Assembly (NCBI RefSeq): GCF_020184175.1
Contig: NC_065530.1
Location: forward strand, 37,239,260 to 37,303,259
Length of the DNA stretch: 64,000 bases
Direction: 5' to 3'
Source: Aphis gossypii
Lineage: Eukaryota; Arthropoda; Insecta; Hemiptera; Aphididae
Position 1 is the first letter of the stretch, and every line of letters starts with the position of its first letter. Made by a program: the position numbers and the translations under genes. This document shows, piece after piece, positions 13,501 through 27,729 of the stretch. The notes below the pieces were generated by a model. The model was not told the origin of the DNA and ran no database searches. It saw only the letters and a program-made list of their open reading frames with translations.

Positions 13501-16500
13501 ATCTTTGGATAATATCTATTACCTATATTTATTTTTTCGTGATCTCCTATGATAATATTTTATTTTTAAGACAATGTCATTATACTGTATATTATAAGAA
13601 AACGAAATCCACATTTTTATTCTTATTTATGGTCTAAATCAAATATCAAGAGTTCTAAATATTTTAAATTTATTTGAATTATTTTAAATAACTACATTGT
13701 AATTTTTATATGACTTACATAACTACATAATATTAAATTTATCGAAAAAAATCAATATACCTAGTTTATAACAATAATAAGTCTAATAGTTTTATATAGT
13801 TATAAAAATACCTTAATTGTAAGTTATAATTTAATATTCATAAGCACCGACAAATATTTCTTATAAAAAATAATGTATTGATTATATATAGGCATATAGC
13901 TATATATTTATTGTATGCATAATGCATCTATTACATAAAATAAAATAAAATAATAAAGACAACAATTATAAATTCTGTGCTTCAATATCTGAATTTCAAA
14001 CAATATATTAAGGTAAAAATTTAAATGAAAAGTTTTTGTGTTCTATTTTCAACTGTAAATAATCATTTATTTTTTTTTTTCAGAGATAAATAATGAAATA
14101 TATATATTATATTTGACATAATCACTTTTCAATCAAAAACTTTGCTAGTATACTTTAAGGAAAAAAATATTCAAATACAACCTATCAAACATTTAATGTA
14201 AAATCGATTAAAAGAAAAGATACGTCGAATCTCTTCAACATCTTGTTAACATAATTTAGATGACTTAAATATTGTGTATTAGAGTTGTCCTTATAAACAA
14301 CAAGCAAACTAAAACTTTTATGTCATAATAGTTATTAATAAACATCTTCATAATATAATATAAATACTATACACAATAATGATTAATGATTATAATATAT
14401 TTTGAATTTCTCGTTTACCCGATATCTTACCCCCGAACAATAATAAATGTTCTGAACTATTTTTACATAAGGAATATTGCTTAAGCCATATATATAATAA
14501 TCTAGAAAGAGTTTGCGTACACTAAAAAAAATAAGCGGAAGTAAAGTTAGTCTATAATTTTACAATATTTATTGAACTAGGTACGGGATATGAGAAAAGA
14601 TATAAAAATATAAGATAGTGTAAGAAATTTAAGAATTGGGTACCAGTTGAAACCATTCCTCGATTATTAATTAATCATTATGTTATTAATTATTTAGATG
14701 TTCTTTTCTTATCTTTTGAACTTATCATTAATTCAATTTTATAACAATAGGTACTTTAAAAACTTTATATTTCACACTTTCTAAAGTTACAGCAAAAAAA
14801 AAGTTACAAACGAATGACCAATTTAAAAATATCAAAGAGTAGGTAGTCCTTTTAAATTAGTAAATAGTATATTAACATTGATAATGAAATTAAATTTACT
14901 TTTTAATTTAAATCATCTATTATAAACGAAATATATAATTTAGTATTTTTAAATATTAATCTGCATTTAAAATTTATCAATATTTGCCAATATAATTTAT
15001 ATTTTATTGTACTCGTAAGTAATAGAAGTCATTGGGGAAAAAAATAATTAACTTGCAATATTAAATAATAAATAAAATGTATATTATGTAAGTATATATT
15101 TTAATTCTAAATATTTTCTAACAAGTAAATCACTCCTTAACATTAAAAAATTTTCAACACTATTAATAACGCTTTACAAATGATAATGGTATACACAAAT
15201 AATACAAATATTACGTGTTTTGACTTAAACTTAAACCCTTTAAACTTTAAGTAAAACCAAAACATAATATTTCTTTATTGTGTATATACAACTATGAATA
15301 TGTACATATAAGGTTACATAAAATAAAAATTGTATTAAGTCGTTCAGTCCATCTGCATAGTTTATAGTTAATATAATATATGATTATATCAATACATTTA
15401 AATATTAACATATTATATTACAAATGAAAAAAGAAATGTCATCATTGAGTAGTTTAAAATAGAGTGCTATCTAAAAATAAAAGTGTAGATGAAAAAAATA
15501 ATGTTCAGACTAAGTGTTTACTTAATTTCATATAAAATACATATTTATAAGTTTTAACAATAGATTAAGAAACTAAATACTATTTGGAATATTCAGTAAA
15601 AATATTAAATAACACATAACTTTTATAAGAATCAAAACATAAATGAACAAAATTCATTTTTATTGTACCAAGCAGAACATTAAAAAATATATGATTTCAA
15701 AACAAATACTTTTTATAAATATCACTCTACACTGTTAACAATATTCAAATGAAATTTCATAAATTATGTGCTACAACTAACTTGTTGTACAAAATTTAAA
15801 CTTATACTAGGGATCATGAAAATTTACAAGTACATAGATTTAATAATTAGAATCAAAATAATGTTCTATTGTAAAAATGTGAATAGTTCATAGTATAAAT
15901 AGTTAATATCATAAAATTAATCTAAATACATATTTTTAAAATAGCACATTATAATAATATTCATAAAATACATAAAAATGTCAAATTGTAAGTCTACATC
16001 AATTTTTTTTTTTTGAATTAATAATTAACACCATGGTTGTTGTTAAAATATGTAATTTTCTCCTAATTTGAAATTAAAATGTCTAAAATTATTAATAATA
16101 GCTAGATTTCTAGGTTCCAGTGTGAACTTCCTACTTCTTTATTATCGATAGTTAAATAATAAAAAAATTCAAATGTCTTCAAATAACTCAAGAAGAATCA
16201 AAATATTATTATGAAAATTATACTATGTATAGAAAATGATATTATAAATATTTGGTAAAAATAATTTTATCTGCGGTTATTCGTTATTGAATTACAAAAA
16301 ATTAACAACAATCGTTTGAGAAGAAACAGTATTTTACGATTGAAGATGTAATATGTACAATTTTGAATCAAACGCTCATATAAATTTAATTCAACTATTT
16401 CTGGCAGAAATTTTTTATTTCTATTAATAACAACTTATGAAAAACCTTGTATTAAATTATCAAGCTTTTAACTGAGCGAAAAATATTTCATTGAAATTTA

Positions 16501-16559
16501 AGAAAAAAAATGTAAGCAAAAGAATATCACTCTGATGTGTATTAAGTATCGAGTGAAAC

Positions 16560-16680
16560 ACTAAGTATTATTATAGATATTAGATATATTAAATTTAAAT
16601 TCAATGAAACCTATTATTATATGAAAAACGATTCTGAACGGAGACAATCTATCAGCTTAATATCGTTAAATATATTTCAT
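16560..16680 (+). repeat. Dispersed repeat, copy 1 (short)
   Basis: Contains ttaaatttaaattcaat, then gaaaaacgattctga, then acaatctatcagc. The same blocks in the same order occur near 27,420-27,500 (plus) and, diverged, in reverse near 62,580-62,680. It is a truncated copy of the family whose longest copy is in esterase intron 5. Confidence 0.65.
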
Positions 16681-17399
16681 ATTTTTTTATTTTATGATAT
16701 TGCTATTTAAGTCATTTATTTTACTCTTAGTATTAAGATTTGTATTGATATCATTATTTCTGAAAATATTATATTTATTATATTATAAGTATTTAATCAT
16801 TATTATTATCTATATTTATACCATATTATACCATATTATATCAACTTATATAACTCTTTTCTTTAAACTTAATAATATCTTTCTGTAATTACCATAAAAC
16901 AGTAAAAATAATAGATATACTATAGTTATATAATATAAATACTAAATAGATTATATCTTAAAATAAATCAAAAATGTCTAATGTCATTTATTATATTAAA
17001 ATTCTTAGTAATATAATATACGCAAAAGTTTTAAGTTTCCATGAATTATGTTTTTAAATTAAAAAAAAATAATTAACATCGTTTAAATAATTAATTTTAC
17101 CTAAATTTAAATTTAAAATCTCTATAAAAAATAATTGCCTAATATATTTTTTAGATTTTAAGGTTTCAGTATGAATAACTTATGAAGAATCTTATGTTAC
17201 ATTTTCAAAACTTAGATGAAAAAAGAAAAGTTTTTATGAATTTTTAACTACAAAATAGTTTACTTTTCCCAGATTCTAACTTCAAGTGCATATTATTTTT
17301 AATATTCATTTTTTTTTTACACACAATCTATAAATACATTTTTACAATTTATTTTAAAAATTTTAAGAGAACTTAGTGACTTTAATATATACGTGAATA

Positions 17400-18070
17400 A
17401 AGATACCTTACAATGAAGACACTTCGGTGTAGGTATGTTGGTTTTCAATTAGTTAATAGGCCCCGACACTAATTGTATTTTAGACACCTCTCTTAAGGTC
17501 ACCAGTGATGTTTATGGGGGTATAGTTCCTTCACGAGTTAATTGCGGTGGCCTTGGAAACGAGCATAGAACTTTTATAAAGAGTGTTGGCGATTTTGAAG
17601 ACAAGAGATATAGAAAGATCAGTATAAAGTGTGTGACTGGAGACATAGTATGAAGCATTAGTGATTTGGCTGAGATATTTTGATTGGAAAGTTTGAATAC
17701 TATTTAATATGTTGGAAGATTTGATGAATCCCCAGAGTTAGATTCCACAGTTGTAAATGTGTCTTAACTTTTAAGAGAATTTTATAGATTAATATTTTGT
17801 TGAGATTTGTGTGTTTTGAGGTAGAGATAAAGCTATGTAATTGAGATCTATTATTTATAATGAGTTGTTTATTCCAGATGTGAGGTGCCCATATTAGACG
17901 GCAGTCAAGATATGATAAATAACGGACATTTTGGGAAATTGAGAGTGATATATTTTTCATGGAAATGAAGGAAAAGTCCTTATGTTTGAGTAAGAATGTG
18001 CAATGTATGGACTTAAGTTAGTTTATTTTAATTCCTCAGTATTTTTACGTGGTTTATAATAGATTTAGAG
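17400..18070 (-). pseudogene. LINE reverse-transcriptase C-terminal fossil
   Basis: Read on the minus strand from about 18,060 down, the translation follows the C-terminal part of Jockey/I-type LINE reverse transcriptases. A KSIHCTF segment leads into an open frame (17,960-17,700) with RYLSYLDCRLIWAPHIWNK, matching KYLGxxLDRRLTWxxHI. Next comes ILIYKILLK and a LWN-type motif matching the thumb region ending in LWG. Further similarity needs frameshifts and passes several stops toward 17,400. It is a dead, insertion-like fragment, transcribed in the same direction as the exon at 9.1 kb. Confidence 0.75.
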
Positions 18071-21000
18071 GGCTTGAATTATATTTGACACGACTATTTC
18101 AGGATCAATGTGAACAATCAAAATGATTTTATCATCTACGAAGTCAGTTGTGTAATTGAACTTTGAAGAAAATATCAAGTACGTATCTACTAATATTATT
18201 GTTTTTTTGGAATACAACAAAATATCAAAAACTGTATGAAGAGAAATAATTATTTTTCAAACTATTATTGAAAATCATAAAAAATGTATTTGCTTTCCAA
18301 TAGATTTTTTTTATGTACTTACCTATAGATTTTAAATCATATAAAAGACCTTTTATTAAATTATCTTATATATAAGAAAAAAATATTTTATGAAATTATA
18401 ACTACAAAATAATTTGTTAATTTTTGTGATTTTTTATAAATATTATCAAAATTATTATAAAAAAATATTGTAACTATAGATTGTCAATATTTTTAAATTG
18501 AGAAAATAAAAAAATATTTAGAGATTTGTAATAATTTTTTGAAAACTTCCACCAATTGAATAATTTTTAATCGCAATTTATAAATAAAAACTAACAATTA
18601 CTCATACAGTCATACCTATAAATAGCTTAAAAATCGTCGAAATGTTTCGAACATTTTATCGTTAATTAGTTGAATTAGCAATCCAAACAAATTACTAGTT
18701 CATGAATTAGGTAAATACTCTCGGGCGAAGTTTCATGGAAAGCATTTTTGTCAACTAAATTGTTACAGAATTCAGTAATTACTAAATGACACAAATAATA
18801 TTGATATTTGTTGTATATGAAATTTTAATTACTTTATGTAGTTTTACAGTAGACTCTTGGTGATTCGGTGATTTGAATTTTAATAATTTATTATTCTTAA
18901 TACACGAAAAATGTACTCCCTAAAAATCATTTTAAGGTAATATCGTTACTAAGAATAATATATTTTTAAGTATATTAATAATTTTTCTTTGAACATTATT
19001 TTATGGAATTAACAATTCAAACTTACATGTTTCAAAAAATAGTACAAAAAATATTCCTCAATACACCATATTTCATACAAAATGAAAACTTACACAAATT
19101 AAAAAATTCAATAAAATATAAGTACTTAAGCTGAAAATGTCTATAATTCAATGCTCAAATCAACAGGTTCACTTCATTGTAATATAAATATAAATATACG
19201 CCGAATACACCAAAAACGCGGTCGTCCACACAACCTTATTAATTGATTTATTATTGATTATATGTCTTAATTAATTATTAATTCTATATACTTTATTAAT
19301 AATATTAAATTATATTTATCATTTAATACTATTATATGATGTCAATTTTTCATCATATTAAAACATTTATAATTTAACATTTTACCCATGTAAAATTGTA
19401 TATAACAATTGTTTGTTAACTACATAAGAACTTTTTATTTAAAAAAAAAAATGAACATTTGTTAAATCGTATTTACTTATGATTTTAACACTATATTAAA
19501 CTAATGTTTTTAATTTATTTAGCCTTGTCATTTATGTAGTTATAAATACCAAAGTTTGGCAAAACGTTGAGTCAATCAAAAATCTAAGAAGTACCTATTG
19601 AAAATAATCGGAAATTAGATGTCACGTCACTATAAGGAATCCAATTATATATTTCTAAAATCTGAAGTATTTAGATAACTGATGACTGATAAGTATCAAT
19701 GAACTAGTGAATGTCTATATGATTTATTGAAGAAGTGACGCGGAGTTAAAATATTTTAATTTTTTTTTTTTTTTTGCTGTGATAAAAAGAACTGAAAAAT
19801 TCAAGATGGCTATTTTATTCATATTAAATGAATCGGAATCGGTTAAAATATTTAGTATCTGTTGAAATTTCTCCAAGTTTTCAAAAATGTATTTAGGTAT
19901 TTAGGTATCATAGTAAACGTTTATAACACTTCAACGCACTGTTGACTTAAAATATCAAAGAATGTTTAAACTGTTTGAAGATAGACTATTTCATCGCTAT
20001 TTAAAAAATAAATGTATTTAGTTAAATCCTGCTTATTAATTCGCTTTGTACCTACTACGTTTTCATGTGTTACACTAAAAAATACATTTTACTATAACCA
20101 CTGGGTACGTGGTTTATTTTGTTTAGTTTAGAATTTTAAAAACAATATTTCTAAGAATTTTACGCTAAAGTGATAATTTTAATACGGATGACTTAAAACA
20201 TTCATAAGTCTATATACATACATAGGTACATAGTACCTGTCTACCAACTGGCAACTGTAAGTTATAATATAAAATTAAGGAATCATGTGTAACTGTTTTT
20301 TCCACAGTGTAATAAATTACAAAACCACAAAATGTGTGTTAATAATACTTTAGATAGATAGGATCATAATTATTAATGGTTGATAATCATACTTCTTCCG
20401 TAAACTTAAATATAATCTCATTATCGAATTGGTATTCTGAAGATGTAATTTTTGTTTGAATCTTGGAAATTTTTGTATATTTGATTAACACAATGCCACT
20501 TTACCACCCTACTGTTTTCTTGATCACTTTGTTTATTCTTAAACTATAATTATTCTACATCATCCTTTTTATATATAGCTAGGCTTTAACATGTTCACAA
20601 GCTTTCGTTTATCAAGTTTATGTGTCTCAATATTCAATTTTCTATTTTCAATTTCACTTTAAGCCAGCCAGCAGCTAGAAAGTGCCCAAACCTTAGTCCG
20701 TGTCATAAAAAGTTATTAAATATTAGACACAGTTACTGAATGCACCGGTATAATAATATGATCTATCTGGTTGACATAGAAGCTCTTCAAATACCTTATT
20801 TATACATTTTTTAAAGCGGAAACATCGTGATTTTTATCTTTAATTCTCTTCCTGTAGCTATTATTATTTGAAATGTAATATAAGCTACGTATGCTTATAG
20901 TTTTCATGAAATATATATTCTTCGTCAATTTCAGCGTTAAATTCCCTTAGTAAAATTTGCATATACCTACTCGAATAAATTAAGTATTTCATTCGAAAAA

Positions 21001-24000
21001 GACACTCGACTGTCGATCAGACCGATCGACCAACTTGCTTAATTTTTAAACTATTGTTTAGTATCGTAGATTTATTTGTAGTATACTATATAGCAATTTT
21101 TAAAATAAAGATTTACTAGAGGTTTCTAAAGGTTTACTTAAATATAACAAAACTAATTCAAACTTATTGAAAACATTTAAAGGTACCTTACTCTGTATTC
21201 AATATAATACAGCGACCAAAATATATTAATGTTCAAACGCACATTAGGGGAATATTGTGAAACGTTCAATGAAAGAACCACGAAAATATATAGACATCTG
21301 ATAACTATTTGTTTAAAAACAAAAAGACTGAAAACGTTGAAAGTAATGTAATAATGCCTAATGGCTATATACTGTTAATAAAAACAAGAAATTGTGATAT
21401 CTCACCCTCCCATGAGGACAAAGGTTGATTCAAAAAAGAAAGATACTCGTGTAAATGGTAAATACTTTTATACATTAAACGTGACATTACAAATTAATAT
21501 ATATAAAAAAAAAATCTTGACAGAAATATAGGTACCACATTCATTAAAACTACCAATTTTTCTGATCAGTATTCTATAATCAAATTATTATTACATTTCT
21601 TGAGAATCGATATGGACGTAAATTTGCTTAGCAATATAAGTAAGACAAGAGTAAATACCAACAAATTTGTATTATAATTGTAGATTTAGTATAATACAAG
21701 ACACTGTTCGTCAATGTAGATGTATATATTTCCAGAAACTTGAGTTTGATTGACTTATCAATTAATTATATTTACACACTTAACTTAAGTTTGAGATAGT
21801 CTTTACAATTAATAATAAGACCTGCTGATATAAACTTTCAAAATAGAAGGAACATTAATTTGTAAAATCTTATTAGAGTATAATAGACAATAGTCAGCGA
21901 GTCGTTTACAATAAATAATAATTTGTAAACTGTTTACATAGTACTCTTTTTTCGATGAGATATTAAATTACGATCACCCATCCCCATTTATTTCTTCAAA
22001 TGTGTTTAAAATAGCTAAACTATTAAAAATTAAAATATTTAATAAGCTTCTTATAAACGTTTCAAATGTTAACTAATCAAAATTAACTCAATCAATGATC
22101 AAAAGTCTACAACTCTAAATTGGAACATGAAACTCTAAGTTTCGAATACTTTAACAAATTAAGAAACTTAATTATATCAAGAAGTCCAGTAGCATTCTCA
22201 TTTGGAGGTTCAGAAACATTAATATATATGATCTACAGTTTCAAATTATTATTTAATTAACAATCACTCCACAAAATAAATGTATTATCATTCTTACAAT
22301 TCCCAAGTGAATTTATAAATTTAATTAGTCACTTTAGTTTAAGCTAAATAAATATATACAGTTACATAAACAGTTACTCCAAATTCTAGATATCCTAATT
22401 TTTTTTTTTTTTATTATTTTTTATTTTATAATTTTTCCGACTAAATTAAAAAATACAGTTGTGAAACTTTAAAACATTTCAATAATCCCAGCCATAATAA
22501 TATGCATTATTGTATACACATTACACATATTATTATAAGTGTCAATAACTTGAAAAAAAATGAGACTAATAAAAATAATAGCATTCAAAGGCTACGTAAC
22601 TGTTGTTTTTTTGGTAGAAAACTTCTTATTCTAGTCCCCAAACGTAGGTCAGAATGACAGTGCTAAATTTCGTTTTAAAAAAATATTTAAAATCCTTAAC
22701 ATGTGCGAAGAAATGACCGATCCATATTTTGTATTTTTATACTTGAATAATTATCATACAAATAATTTTAAAAATATCTAAAATACACAAAATGTTTAAA
22801 ATATATATTTAAGTAACTATAAATAATTTAAAAATATACCTTAGAGTCAATCTCTCAACATAATATTATAGAAAAATTAGAGAAATTTTTTTTTTTTTTT
22901 TAATAAAATCAGAGTATGCATTGTAACGTAACATAGAAGTTAAAATCATCTGTTTGAGTAAAAAGTAAGACATTTTTTTTTTATTGTTATAGTCACAGAC
23001 ACAAAGTAGATTGTTTATATATGCATGGTAATTGGTAATTCGTAAAATCATCCCTTGCCTATTATTCCTATACTCGTATATTCAGTATTACTTGTATTAC
23101 TCACACTAATGATCATTTTACGATTAACCTTTATTGCTGAAAGCCAAATACATATGAAATTATGCCTAAAAAATATTCTTTGAAAATCTTATAGTCGCAG
23201 TCCTATATGGTCATTAACTTCATAATGAAATTAATTCATATTGCAATAGATTAACAAACTGAACGATATTTGTATCTTAAGTTCTAAACTATTATTATTA
23301 TTTTCTTAATTAGAAGTGTTTTTTAATAGTATTTTATTTTAAATATTTATATAAGCCAAATATTATATTATGATAAATAATTTAATACTATTCTAATCAA
23401 TAATTTTTTTGGAAAATTCCTTCAACCTAACTTATATTATTTATATAGATTGTGTAATGTATTGTTAATGTATGTAAATTATTAAACAAATTTAAAGAAT
23501 CGTTTTAGTCCAAAAAAAATCTACTAAGATATGTAAATTAGGTTAGGTATACGTTTGACTTCAGTTTCGTCAATATTCCAATAATATTTTACATTTTTGT
23601 AATTGTCAATATTGGTTTTTGATATAAGTTATAGTTAATATTCAATATACAATATACATACATATTATACATATACAATGTATATACTATATACTAATAG
23701 ATCTTTTAAAATAATAAATAATGTTTTTGTTGGTTTATCAAAGAAATTTTTGTAATCTTAATAAACCAACTCTTAAAAAATATCATAACTCATTTATTAT
23801 GCCTAAATATCAATAAAAATTTTTTTTTTTTTAATATACATTATGTACGAGTATGTATAAAAAACTTTTTGAGTTTAAAAAAAACAATTAAATGTATAAA
23901 TTATTCAATATAATTTTTAAAATTAAAACAATCATTTCACATTTTTGTCACTCAAAGTTAACAAAAAACATATTAGTTTTATACAAATGCTTTTTATTTA

Positions 24001-27000
24001 TTTTTAAACAATGTTTTGATTAAGGGGATACGAGAGATAAAAGTTAGTTGTAGCTCCTATATCGATCGGAAATCTAGTCAACACAATACTTTTGAAAAGA
24101 TGATTTTTCAGATTCCGATAAATTTCTTTAAACGTAATAAAATCAAATGAGATTGTCAACAAATCTTTTATCTACAATAATTTTTATAACTATGAGCCAA
24201 TTGTTTTCAATTCCTATAATTTATTAGTATTTTTAAATATAACATGATAAAAAAAAAAAATCCAATGACTACGTTTGAGAAGTCAGACACGGATTTAGCA
24301 CAATACTTTTTTTATTTAAATTTAATCATTTTGATAGTATATTAACGTTAGGAATATGTTTGCAAAAAATATAATTGGTTAGATTAATTTATGCTATTTT
24401 ATGATGCATGTTATTATACATAAAATAACCAAAAATTGTGATGTTATGTACTAGATTTTTGGTTGGGTTAATAATTAATATAGGTACTAAGAATAATAAC
24501 ATATTCATCCCAGTGGACCACACATATTAGTGATTTTGTGACCATTAGCAGCTATATATTATAGTTATTTATTATTCATCCAAAATTATAAAGTATCTAA
24601 GTAAATCGGAATTGAACTTAGTTTTTATTTACTAATACTATATTGTGTGACAAATTTAATAGTAATTTTTTAAAATTTTAATTAATTTAATAACGCCATT
24701 AATTTTAAATACATTTTACATGATATTTGAGGTTTATTTTATTAGTGGAAACTATTTAAAAGTCGGTGTAAATGAAAATATTATTTAATTATTCAGAAAT
24801 AACTCAAATCATAATATAATAATACCTGTTGAGTTTATTTAACACAACATAATAGGTACCTATGTTACCAATTTATACTATAAATATAAATATAAATAAT
24901 ATAAATTTATTTATACTATAAATTCTAATGTGCTAGCTAATTTTTAAAAATTTTACCATTTTAAGAAAATAATATCCAATAATAATTAGTTTAGTATTTG
25001 TTTTTATTTTTCAAAAATTAATAACACTTTTTTCGACTATTCCAAATTTTAAAAAATGTTCTTGAGTCACAAGAATAATAATTGTAAAAACACTAAATAA
25101 AACAATCGAATCATTTATTGAAAGTATACACTTATTACCCTATATCTTATAAAAGGTTTTTAATAATATAAATAAAAACCTTAATATTTTTATTCCTTAT
25201 AATTTATCAAACAATTTATTTATTTTTAGTTTCTATTTTAATTAAAATAAAATTTATGACAATCATTAGAATTATTATAGATTGAGTAATTTTTATCTAA
25301 TTCATAAATATCACAGAAAATAATTGTAATACACTTTAGGAACATGAAAAAAATTACAAATGCCTCAACTACCTATAATAATATGCAAATTGACTCACCC
25401 CAACTTATTTTATCCTTAATTCATATAATATTGTTTGAGAACATTGATACTTATAAACCAAAATTTAAATAACTATTTTTAGAATTATTGAACTTTATAT
25501 TATATATTAAATATCAAGGTATTTTAATAATGGTTTCATATAAAATACAAGATAAATGAAGTACATAATATAGCCTAATTGACTTACATACACAAACAAT
25601 TTTAAAAATTCAAAATATGGTAATATATAAATATTAATTACTATAATTTAAAAACCAACATATCATTATACTTATTATGTCTGTAAAAAGTTATACTTCA
25701 GAACGAACTCGTTCGAATAAAATATATTACTAACGATGGTGAATAATAATTCACTGTCAAAAATGATTACTCAATAACGAAATTGCCTGTTTTATTTAGA
25801 ATTAATATTATTTCCTAATAGTTTTTAAAAAATTTAAGAAGCGTATTGCTAAAATAAGGATATTGACAAGGCATTGTTAACAATGGCCGATGCTCTTTAG
25901 TCAATGTTATAATGAAGGGGGTAATTTTTTATATACAAAATGAAAAAAAATATTATTTTCACATTGTAAACAACTGTAGCATTTATAGTTACATATTTTA
26001 TTATTTGCGTGACAGGTACACTTATTATTTTTATATTTCATTTTACAATTACATTTTTGAAATCCCTGTAGTCAGATGATAGGTACTATCTAAATCCCCT
26101 GCCTCCAAAAAAATTATTTCCTTTAGTAACTTACAAATTTATAATGTAAAAATTCAAAGGATGAGCCGGATGAACCCATACTAAATTTCTAAGTCTTGTT
26201 TAAGATAATAATATAATAAAAATTGCATAGCAATGTTAGGTTATTTTTATTGTTATTAAAATAACCATATAAAAAACATAGCTTTCCATAGTTAAGATAA
26301 TTTACACAATTTTAAACAATGTTTATAAAAATTCTTTGTTATCTATGGCAATATTGTAATAAACAAATAAATGAAAAATTTTAATCGTCGGCTTACAACT
26401 TATGGCATTTTAGAAATTCAAGCAAAATAACTAGCTATTTCATGAATCATCAAAATTTACATTAACATTTACATAAAATTGTTATCAAAATTATCATCTT
26501 AATAATTTACATTAAAAAAGGAGAGTCTCTTAGAAAATAAATAAATACTTAAAAGGTGTAAAATTCCGAGTATTTTGAAATATCTTAATCTTTAATATAT
26601 ATATTATAGATATACCTATACTTAAAAAATCGAAAAACCAGAATTCAAATTAACGTATAATTAAAAAAAACCATATCACTTTATTTAAATTTATATCCAT
26701 CATTTATGTATTATATATACATATCTATCATATTATCCAACATTAAAATATAACGTTTATTTCGAAATCTTAATTTTAATAACTCATGACAAATAAGTAG
26801 TAATTGTTTTAGCAACCATATTTAAATTTAAAGCTTGTTTATAAACAAAACCTGTTCATCAATATTTCATTATATATTATTATATAAGAAGTACAAGTGC
26901 AAACAAATAACTATTTCAATTGGTATTTGGTATTTGTTCAGTGTATATTTTAGTTCAATTTATTTTCATGTTGGAAGTTACGACTTCCAACCCATGGGAA

Positions 27001-27350
27001 ATTTCTCAAATTCTACACAAATTGTAGGAATGTAACTTTAGTTTGATTTTATATACTTACATTATACCTACCGACTTCACATATTATACTTATATATATT
27101 AGTGAAAACCAAATTTTATTATTTGTATATTTTTTTTTAATATATTTTCATTTTACCTTAGCCAATTATTTAAGGCATACTTTATTTAAAAGTTTTATAT
27201 TTTATTTTATGTACCTAATAAATAGTTAAGAGTTATAAATACTACAGAGTATCATACAAAACACTAATCACATACAAAATTATTTTTTTCCACAAAAAAC
27301 TACAGTCATATTTTTCATACAATAGTATTAAAAATAAATAAAATTAATAT
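18071..27350. other. AT-rich non-coding stretch
   Basis: About 9.3 kb without a supported exon, RNA gene or recognisable element. The longer open frames (for example near 22,866-23,051) consist of poly-Lys/Phe stretches from A/T runs. Repeated AT palindromes occur near 23,640-23,700. Confidence 0.5.
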
Positions 27351-27355
27351 TTGAA

Positions 27356-27560
27356 AAAAGTGGACAAGTGGGTACCGCTCTGCTGTACAGTAAATCTTGA
27401 AAAGATCCCGATGGATATGTATTAAATTTAAATTCAATTATATCACATTTCATACGAAAAACGATTCTGATCAGAAACCATCTATCCACCTATAATATCA
27501 CTATGTAAATTTTATATTTAATTTTTTTAAACCGCTATTAAAGTAATATTTATTTTACTT
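27356..27560 (+). repeat. Dispersed repeat, copy 2
   Basis: Begins with caagtgggtaccgctctgct and tacagtaa, continues with ttaaatttaaattcaat, catacgaaaaacgattctga and an atctatc block. The same order is found on the minus strand at about 62,570-62,730 (caagtgggtaacgctctgct), and part of it near 16,560. The downstream boundary is not clear. Confidence 0.7.
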
Positions 27561-27697
27561 TTCGTATTACAGTAGGTTGAATCAATTTTTGTTGAAAAAA
27601 TTAGATTTAAACTATCCTAAAATTTGGAGATCGAAATAGTTTGTAGACTACTTATTTTATACACAGACCGACCATCTTAGCCATCCTAACCTCTTTC

Positions 27698-27727
27698 AAA
27701 AAAAAAAAATAATAATAATAATAATAA
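27698..27727. repeat. A-run followed by (AAT)n microsatellite
   Basis: About ten A followed by six or so AAT units. Simple repeat, no function implied. Confidence 0.85.
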
Positions 27728-27729
27728 AT

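Larger units (their letters stand above)
9173..17395. other. Long AT-rich non-coding stretch, probably first intron of the leftward gene
   Basis: I see no further convincing exon. Microsatellite-like TA/TG DNA occurs near 9,680-9,725, a TACTG repeat (about 4 copies) near 11,056-11,074, and a GA/CA-rich patch at 10,330-10,500. A GC-richer patch of unknown nature lies at about 12,350-12,420. A dispersed repeat copy is at about 16,560-16,680. Everything else is low-complexity AT-rich DNA. Confidence 0.5.

Noticed and set aside
16694..16888. Hydrophobic 64-codon plus frame
   Set aside because: Ile/Leu/Tyr/Phe from pure AT sequence; not a membrane protein by any other evidence.
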